A stretch of DNA of 5,109 bases, from the NCBI GenBank assembly GCA_025965735.1, contig JAOPWK010000170.1:1-5109 (forward strand), read 5' to 3'. Below, in pieces: positions 1-5,109 of this stretch; position 1 is the stretch's first letter, and every line of letters starts with the position of its first letter. The DNA comes from Frankiales bacterium. Lineage in GTDB: Bacteria; Actinomycetota; Actinomycetes; Mycobacteriales; SCTD01. Position numbers and translations under genes: made by a program. Below the pieces are notes generated by a model. It searched no databases. It worked only from the letters and a program-made list of their open reading frames with translations, and was not told the DNA's origin.

Positions 1-216
1 CGGCTCGTCGCCACCGCCGCCGGGCTCGCCCTGCTCGGTGCCTTCGCCGGCGCCGCGGCGGGCGCGCTGCGCGACGAGCGGACGCGCCTGCCGGCGGTCG
101 TCACGCTGCTGGTCGCCGGCTCCGGAGTGGCCGCCGGCCCGCTGGGTGCCGCGCCGCTCGGACTGCTCGCGGGTGCCCTGCTGCTGCTCGTGCTGCCGCG
201 GGAGCGAGCCTCATGA
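1..216 (+). CDS. BenE-family benzoate/H+ symporter, C-terminal fragment (5' end outside window)
   Basis: Frame 1 is open from the first base to TGA at 214-216, giving the last 71 residues of a very hydrophobic protein. Two or three membrane-spanning stretches are visible, roughly residues 3-21, 32-49 and 50-66, separated by a charged loop with the pattern RDERTRLPAVVT. That loop followed by a helix with SGV and a final helix after a Gly/Ala/Pro turn matches my memory of the BenE/YdcO C-terminus, where a 'DE..R..A.VTFLVTASGV' block precedes the last helix. BenE proteins are inner-membrane secondary transporters of about 390-400 residues that import benzoate with protons, so roughly 320 residues lie upstream. 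The stop codon overlaps the start of the next gene (ATGA), implying co-transcription. Family call comes from pattern memory on a short fragment; the substrate is unproven. Confidence 0.7.
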   Translation, partial: RLVATAAGLALLGAFAGAAAGALRDERTRLPAVVTLLVAGSGVAAGPLGAAPLGLLAGALLLLVLPRERAS

Positions 217-560
217 GCCGCGCCGAGCCGACGCCGGACGGCCGCTATGTCGTCATCGACGGCAGGCGCTGGCGCGCGACCGACCCTGGGATCCCGGAGG
301 ACGCGGCCGCGCAGCTGCGCAAGGTGCTGATGAGCGCCCGCCGCGACGTCGGCGCAGCGCTGCGGGCGCAGGACCCCGAGGCGGAGAAGGCCGCGCGGGC
401 GCGGGTGCACGCGGCGAAGACCGCCCTCGGTGAGCGCGGCACCCCGTGGTGGGAGCAGACGGCGGACGAGCGGCGGGAGCGCTGGGAGGCCGGGCTACCG
501 CCGGCGCAGCACCCAGCCAGCCACGACGACGTGCCAGGCATCGACGACGGTCAGCCCTAG
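213..560 (+). CDS. Small charged protein of unknown function, 'YVVIDGRRWRATDP' family
   Basis: This is a 115-residue soluble protein with no signal peptide, membrane segment or cysteine. The ATG overlaps the TGA of the preceding BenE-type gene, and a GGAG at 201-204 lies 8 nt upstream, so the start is well supported. Residues 8-25 (PDGRYVVIDGRRWRATDP) look like a short beta hairpin. Residues 29-72 are a helical stretch rich in Arg, Ala and Glu, followed by ALGERG and a WW pair at 79-80. I recognise this order (DGR-YVV-GRRWRATDP-IPE, then a helix, then ALGERG-WW) from small bacterial proteins of unknown function, some of which carry an unsupported 'biopolymer transporter Tol' label; I would not use that name. 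The last 22 codons lie antisense to the end of the DUF998 gene and look low in complexity (QHPASHDDVPGIDDGQP), so the tail may be less conserved than the body. No function is assigned. Confidence 0.8.
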   Translation: MSRAEPTPDGRYVVIDGRRWRATDPGIPEDAAAQLRKVLMSARRDVGAALRAQDPEAEKAARARVHAAKTALGERGTPWWEQTADERRERWEAGLPPAQHPASHDDVPGIDDGQP

Positions 561-1070
561 CCGCTGCAGCCCGCCGCTGCGGTCGACGACCAGCAGGGAG
601 CCGACCAGCGCGATCAGCGACACGACTCCCACCACGGTCGAGGTGGCCGCCGCGCGCGCGTGCCCGAGCCGCCGCAGCGGCGCGACGGCGAGCAGCGGCG
701 TGGCGGCCATGACCAGGTAGCCGGTCCCGGCGGCGATGCCGTGGCCGAGGTCCTGCGGCTGGCCGCCCTGGGCCGTCAGCGGCAGCAGCGCCACGCCGAG
801 CGTGGCCAGACCCGCGACCGCCGCCGCGACGGCCACGCCGGTGCCGAGCACCCGGCGCAGCAGCAGCGCCCAGAGCGGGACCAGGACGCCGAAGGCGACG
901 AAGCCCGCGGTCATCAGCGGGCGGGTGCCGGCCCCCTCGCGCGCGAGCTGGCTGATCGCGTCGCGCAGCGGCTCGTAGTCCGGCTCCTGCAGCCCTGCGA
1001 GCAGCCAGGCGCCGACGAACGCGCACGGCCCGGCGATGCCGCACAGGGCCAGCCAGCTCGCCGGGGTCAC
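495..1070 (-). CDS. DUF998-family multi-pass membrane protein
   Basis: This gene encodes 191 residues, ending in TAG at 497-495. About six transmembrane helices can be seen, near residues 8-27, 51-71, 78-98, 110-132, 142-162 and 174-188. Between helices 1 and 2 lies a polar segment (QEPDYEPLRDAISQLAREG) that resembles the conserved loop of DUF998 proteins; a DLGHG motif opens helix 4. DUF998 proteins are small integral membrane proteins of unknown function. The start chosen is GTG at 1070-1068, which overlaps the TGA of the upstream metallohydrolase gene (GTGA). It is the first start codon in this frame before helix 1. The nearest GGAG (1076-1073) is only 2 nt from the GTG, too close for normal initiation, so translation probably depends on coupling to the upstream gene. 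The 3' end overlaps the convergent plus-strand gene by 66 bp. Confidence 0.82.
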   Translation of the reverse strand: MTPASWLALCGIAGPCAFVGAWLLAGLQEPDYEPLRDAISQLAREGAGTRPLMTAGFVAFGVLVPLWALLLRRVLGTGVAVAAAVAGLATLGVALLPLTAQGGQPQDLGHGIAAGTGYLVMAATPLLAVAPLRRLGHARAAATSTVVGVVSLIALVGSLLVVDRSGGLQRLGLTVVDAWHVVVAGWVLRRR

Positions 1071-2455
1071 GGCTCCAGGAAGAACGGTGAGGCGTAGGCG
1101 ATCGCGCCGCCGGAGGCGGTGTACGCCGACGGCGCACGGCTGTCGGGCTTCTCGGCGGGGTCGGTCAGCCGCAGCACGACCCAGCGGCCGTCGTCGGCGC
1201 TGACCGGAGCGGTGAACCGGACCAGCCCGCCGTCGGCCGGCACGCTGATGCGCTCGGTGTGCACGACGGTCGGCAGCGGCGCACCGGTCATCAGCACCTG
1301 CACGTCGAGCTGCTTGCCGACGAACTCGGGGCCGCGGTCGACGTCGACGGTGAAGCGCATGAGGCCCTTCCTGTGGCTGACCGTCGCGCCCATCTGCTTG
1401 CCGTTGGCCGCCGCGCCGAAGCGCAGCCCGCGCAGGCGGGTGGAGAAGAAGCGGCGGGACGACATCGCCTCGCGCAGACCGGCCCGGGTGAGCTCCCGGA
1501 CGTACAGCCCGGTGCGGCCCTTGCCGTCGGGGTAGCCCCAGTCGGTGCCGTGCTCGTCGCTGACGCCGGTCAGCCCGACCCGCCAGCCGGCGTCCAGGCA
1601 CTCCACCAGCGGCGACCCCTGTCCGGCGTCGAAGCCCTCGAACAGGTAGTCCTCGCCGCGGTTGAAGACCTCCATGCTGACGACCCGCTCGGCCAGCCGC
1701 GCGTCGTAGGCGAAGTGGCCGAAGCGGCCCGGCTCGCGGCCGGGGTGGTTGAAGCCGGCCAGCCCGTCGTTGCCGCCGGAGAGCACGGCCGCCGCCACGG
1801 GCGCAGTGGCCGGTGCGCGGTCCAGCCAGTCGTAGAAGGCCTTCATGCCCAGGCCCGTGCTGGGCAGGGCGCGGACCGCCGCGTCGACGGTCGGGCTGAG
1901 CGCCGGGCCGAAGCCGGGAGCGGCGTGCAGGTACTGCGCGAGGCCGGAGCCGGTGGTGTTGCCGGCCGTGGACAGCGGGTCGATCCAGTCCTCGGTGAAC
2001 CACACGTTGATGTGGCCCAGCGTCGGGCTGGACCACTCGAAGCCCCGGACCGCGGTGAAGGAGTGGTCGACGTTCGCGCCGTCCGCCAGCTCGCGGGTGG
2101 CCGCCCACCGCTTCTCGTCGATGCCCTCGGCGCCGCTGCAGGCACCGCCGCCGCACGGGCCCTCGATCTCGCCGAGCGCCTTGCTGACCGTCGCGTGGTC
2201 GGTGAGCGCTGCGGCGTCGACGCCCGCCGCGCGCATGGACGCGAACGCCAGCGCCGGGTCGCCGTCGCCGTCGCTGTAGAGGGTGTGGTTGTGCAGGTCC
2301 GCGTGCACCAGGGAGGTCCCCGGGAACAGCCGGCTGCGGCGCGACGTGGAGAACTCCTTCGTCGGCCCGAGCGACCCGGCGAGCGCGGGGCGGGCGAGCA
2401 GCAGGGCGCCGGACGCGGCGCCCGCCTTGAGGACGGTGCGGCGGGAGACGGTCAT
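1067..2455 (-). CDS. Tat-exported PHP-domain metallohydrolase (CehA/McbA-like)
   Basis: This gene encodes 462 residues. The N-terminus has a Tat signal: SRRTVLK at 4-10, a hydrophobic stretch to about 22, and an ALA cleavage motif at 24-26, so the mature enzyme is probably extracytoplasmic. A PHP-type metal-binding core follows: DLHNHT (H55, H57), SDGDGD (62-66), LTDH (D86, H87), FE at 139-140, LGH (H149), FNHPG (H237) and VSDEH (D300, H302). These give the His/Asp/Glu ligand set expected of a di- or trinuclear phosphoesterase-like hydrolase. Residues from about 342 onward look like a beta-rich C-terminal domain ending in AIAYASPFFLEP, typical of the CehA/McbA branch, whose named members hydrolyse carbaryl or microcin-type substrates; the substrate here is unknown. 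ATG 2455 is preferred to the in-frame GTG 2497 because it puts the twin arginines at residues 5-6 and has GGTGA 10 nt upstream. The stop overlaps the DUF998 start by 4 nt. Confidence 0.87.
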   Translation of the reverse strand: MTVSRRTVLKAGAASGALLLARPALAGSLGPTKEFSTSRRSRLFPGTSLVHADLHNHTLYSDGDGDPALAFASMRAAGVDAAALTDHATVSKALGEIEGPCGGGACSGAEGIDEKRWAATRELADGANVDHSFTAVRGFEWSSPTLGHINVWFTEDWIDPLSTAGNTTGSGLAQYLHAAPGFGPALSPTVDAAVRALPSTGLGMKAFYDWLDRAPATAPVAAAVLSGGNDGLAGFNHPGREPGRFGHFAYDARLAERVVSMEVFNRGEDYLFEGFDAGQGSPLVECLDAGWRVGLTGVSDEHGTDWGYPDGKGRTGLYVRELTRAGLREAMSSRRFFSTRLRGLRFGAAANGKQMGATVSHRKGLMRFTVDVDRGPEFVGKQLDVQVLMTGAPLPTVVHTERISVPADGGLVRFTAPVSADDGRWVVLRLTDPAEKPDSRAPSAYTASGGAIAYASPFFLEP

Positions 2456-2535
2456 GCGGACTGCTTCACCGCCGGCGCCCGGATTCCTGCCAGGCACCGC
2501 CGTGGACGCGCGCCGCAGGGGGTAGGGCGGCGCGC
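2456..2535. promoter_or_regulatory. Divergent intergenic region, presumed back-to-back promoters
   Basis: These 80 bp separate the divergent starts of the metallohydrolase (minus) and the thioesterase (plus), so any promoters for both must lie here or extend into the coding ends. I see no convincing -35/-10 hexamers on either strand. A 9-bp palindrome TGCCAGGCA at 2488-2496 sits near the middle and could be an operator half, but such short palindromes are common by chance in GC-rich DNA. Ribosome binding sites frame the region: GGTGA (2470-2466, minus) and AGGG (2524-2527, plus, 8 nt from ATG). Confidence 0.4.
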
Positions 2536-2892
2536 ATGGGATTCCGCGAGCACGTCGCCCTCGAGGTCGAGCCGGTCGAGGAGGGCACCGGCCGGGTGTG
2601 CCTCGACGCGGGGGAGGAGCACCTCAACCCGCACGGCACCGTGCACGGCGGTGTGCTCGCCACGATGATCGACGTGGCCATGGGCACCGCCGTGGCGACC
2701 ACCGGAGGCGAGTCGCCCGTGACGGTGAGCCTGACGGTGACCTACCTCGAGCCGGGGCAGCCCGGGACGCTGGTGGCGACGGCGCGGGTCCGCAAGCGCG
2801 GCAAGCGGCTGATCGTCGTGGAGGCCGAGGTGGTCCAGGGGGACGACGTCGTCGCCGACGCCCTGGCCACCTTCAGCGTCAAGCCCAGCTAG
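2536..2892 (+). CDS. PaaI-type hotdog-fold acyl-CoA thioesterase
   Basis: This gene encodes 118 residues, the normal size for a single hotdog domain. The family signature is clear: NPHGTVHGGVLATMIDVAMG at 31-50, where the N-x(2)-G-x(2)-HGG loop (N31, G34, H37, G38, G39) and the acidic residue D46 on the central helix form the PaaI-type active site. The strands that follow, including VTVSLTVTYLEPGQPG (62-77), VATARVRKRGKRLIVVEAEV (80-99) and DDVVADALATFSV (103-115), complete the sheet. Such enzymes are cytosolic oligomers that hydrolyse acyl-CoA thioesters, often aromatic ones such as phenylacetyl-CoA derivatives; the acyl group cannot be predicted here. The start ATG has AGGG at 2524-2527, spacing 8. 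It stands alone on its strand, divergent from the metallohydrolase and convergent with the aldehyde dehydrogenase (9 bp between stops), so operon context gives little guidance on substrate. Confidence 0.9.
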   Translation: MGFREHVALEVEPVEEGTGRVCLDAGEEHLNPHGTVHGGVLATMIDVAMGTAVATTGGESPVTVSLTVTYLEPGQPGTLVATARVRKRGKRLIVVEAEVVQGDDVVADALATFSVKPS

Positions 2893-2901
2893 AGCAGTCG
2901 C

Positions 2902-4341
<1,440 letters not shown>

Positions 4342-4349
4342 GTGGACGG

Positions 4350-4355
4350 CCTCCT
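4350..4355 (-). promoter_or_regulatory. Strong Shine-Dalgarno overlapping the upstream stop codon
   Basis: The minus strand reads CCTAGGAGGCCGTCCACATG. AGGAGG (4355-4350) is a full anti-16S match 8 nt before the aldehyde dehydrogenase ATG. Its first two bases are also the last two of the GMC gene's TAG stop (4356-4354). Ribosomes ending the first gene therefore stop on the binding site of the second, fitting translational coupling and tight co-expression. Confidence 0.85.
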
Positions 4356-5109
4356 AGGCCGCGGGCGCGTTGTCGAGGGCCTTCTCGGCCTGGGCGGGGA
4401 TCGGCTGCTCGTCGCGCTTGCCGCTGATCTGCTCGGCGGTGCGGTGCGCGAGGGCCATGCAGGTGAGCATCGGGTTGGCGCCCGACGGGGTCGGGAACGC
4501 GCTGGTGTCGCCGATCCAGACGCCCGGCACGTCGTGCAGCTCGCCGGTCGGCTGGGCCACCGAGGTGGTCGGGTCGGTGCCCATGCGGGCGCTGCCCATC
4601 TGGTGCGCCGAGCCCATGAACAGCCCGCCCGCGCCGATGTGCAGCTGGTCGAGCTCGTCGCACCAGGCGTCGACGTCGTCGCCGCGCTTCCAGACGCGCG
4701 GCGTCGTCCCGAACCACAGCTCCTCCGCGCCCGCCGCCTCGTGCAGCTTGGCCATCACGCGCAGGCCCTTGCGGTAGGCGGCGATGTCGCGCTCGTCGGT
4801 CAGCTCGTAGGCGTGCACCGCCTCGCCGGCCTCGTCGATCGTGACGGTGCCGCCCTTGTGGTCGCGCAGGATGAACAGGAAGTCGGCCATGCGGCCGAGC
4901 TTGCTCATGGCCTCCTTGGCCTGCTTGCCGTCGCGGCGGGCCAGCTGGAAGGCGAAGACGCCGGAGTACCACTGCGAGCCCTCGACGAGGATCCCGTAGC
5001 CGTCGCCCAGGTCACGGAACTCGTCCATGACCCCGGCCTGCGGCGGGCCCCACCAGGCCTGCTGGTCCTCGGCGTAGACGCCGAAGATGCCGGCGCTCGG
5101 GTGCAGGTA
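4354..5109 (-). CDS. GMC-family FAD-dependent alcohol oxidase/dehydrogenase, C-terminal part (5' end outside window)
   Basis: The frame is open from the right edge down to TAG at 4356-4354, giving the last 251 residues. The ATG at 5028 is internal, because the family pattern continues upstream of it (LHPSAGIFGVY at visible residues 2-12). C-terminal GMC features are clear: AHQMGSARMG (visible 168-177), with the catalytic base histidine H169; VPGVWIGDTSAFPTPSG (194-210), the FAD-contacting segment; and ANPMLTCMALAHRTAEQI (211-228), with N212 in the second catalytic position where GMC enzymes have His or Asn. The N-terminal FAD-binding GxGxxG half lies outside the window. GMC enzymes oxidise primary or secondary alcohols to carbonyls with FAD. 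The style resembles the actinobacterial branch related to long-chain alcohol oxidases and glucose-methanol-choline dehydrogenases, but the substrate is open. Whether oxygen or another acceptor re-oxidises FAD cannot be told. It is co-transcribed with the aldehyde dehydrogenase 12 bp downstream. Confidence 0.92.
   Translation of the reverse strand, partial: YLHPSAGIFGVYAEDQQAWWGPPQAGVMDEFRDLGDGYGILVEGSQWYSGVFAFQLARRDGKQAKEAMSKLGRMADFLFILRDHKGGTVTIDEAGEAVHAYELTDERDIAAYRKGLRVMAKLHEAAGAEELWFGTTPRVWKRGDDVDAWCDELDQLHIGAGGLFMGSAHQMGSARMGTDPTTSVAQPTGELHDVPGVWIGDTSAFPTPSGANPMLTCMALAHRTAEQISGKRDEQPIPAQAEKALDNAPAA

Noticed and set aside
495..2156. Single 553-codon minus-strand frame that would fuse a long N-terminal part to the DUF998 protein
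   Set aside because: The part upstream of 1070 is an Arg-rich shadow of the metallohydrolase in another frame. The recognisable membrane protein begins at the GTG overlapping the metallohydrolase stop.
2488..2496. TGCCAGGCA palindrome as a transcription factor operator
   Set aside because: At 9 bp it is too short to stand out in DNA this GC-rich, and no second copy or adjacent regulator gene is present in the window.
2453..2497. Upstream GTG start (2497) for the metallohydrolase
   Set aside because: It would add 14 Gly/Pro/Arg-rich residues ahead of the Tat motif; ATG 2455 gives a normal Tat signal and has GGTGA 10 nt upstream.
1259..2668. 469-codon open frame on the plus strand, antisense to the metallohydrolase
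   Set aside because: Its product is Arg/Ala/Gly-rich with no domain pattern. Long antisense open frames arise from GC-rich third positions, and the minus-strand gene has a full motif set and a signal peptide.
4354..5028. ATG at 5028 as the start of a complete 224-residue GMC gene
   Set aside because: The frame stays open to the window edge and carries a family-like LHPSAGIFGVY segment. A 224-residue GMC protein would lack the FAD-binding half.

Overview
The window is very GC-rich DNA with almost every third codon position G or C, SRR-type Tat export, and gene families common in high-GC Gram-positives. It looks like chromosomal DNA of a soil actinobacterium in the broad sense (Actinomycetia or Thermoleophilia). 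This placement is inferred from composition and family content; no marker gene fixes the genus. I saw no RNA genes, CRISPR array, transposase, integrase or repeat family, and no gene-free stretch longer than 80 bases.

Layout, left to right: (1) Plus strand, 1-560: the last 71 codons of a BenE-family benzoate/H+ symporter, overlapping by ATGA a small charged soluble protein of unknown function. (2) Minus strand, 2455 down to 495: a Tat-exported PHP-type (CehA/McbA-like) metallohydrolase, overlapping by GTGA a six-helix DUF998-type membrane protein. The 3' end of the DUF998 gene runs 66 bp into the 3' end of the small plus-strand gene. (3) Plus strand, 2536-2892: a PaaI-type hotdog thioesterase, divergent from the metallohydrolase across an 80-bp intergenic region. 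(4) Minus strand, 5109 down to 2902: the C-terminal half of a GMC-family flavin alcohol oxidase/dehydrogenase, then 12 bp later a complete NAD(P)-dependent aldehyde dehydrogenase with a strong AGGAGG ribosome binding site. The thioesterase and aldehyde dehydrogenase converge on a perfect 7-bp hairpin that is probably a shared terminator.

How they fit together: GMC oxidoreductase plus aldehyde dehydrogenase form a plausible alcohol -> aldehyde -> carboxylate module. The substrate cannot be read from the sequence. The BenE transporter and PaaI-like thioesterase are compatible with aromatic or acyl-CoA catabolism, but the thioesterase is alone on its strand and both families are broad, so a single shared pathway is not demonstrated. 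The metallohydrolase/DUF998 pair forms its own coupled unit of unknown role.

The window reads as ordinary catabolic and transport chromosome content in four short, alternately oriented transcription units. I found no convincing new defence, mobile or RNA system. The most interesting points are the gene-end architecture (66-bp convergent overlap, terminator hairpin covering a stop codon, Shine-Dalgarno overlapping a stop codon) and the uncharacterised coupled pair of exported metallohydrolase and membrane protein.
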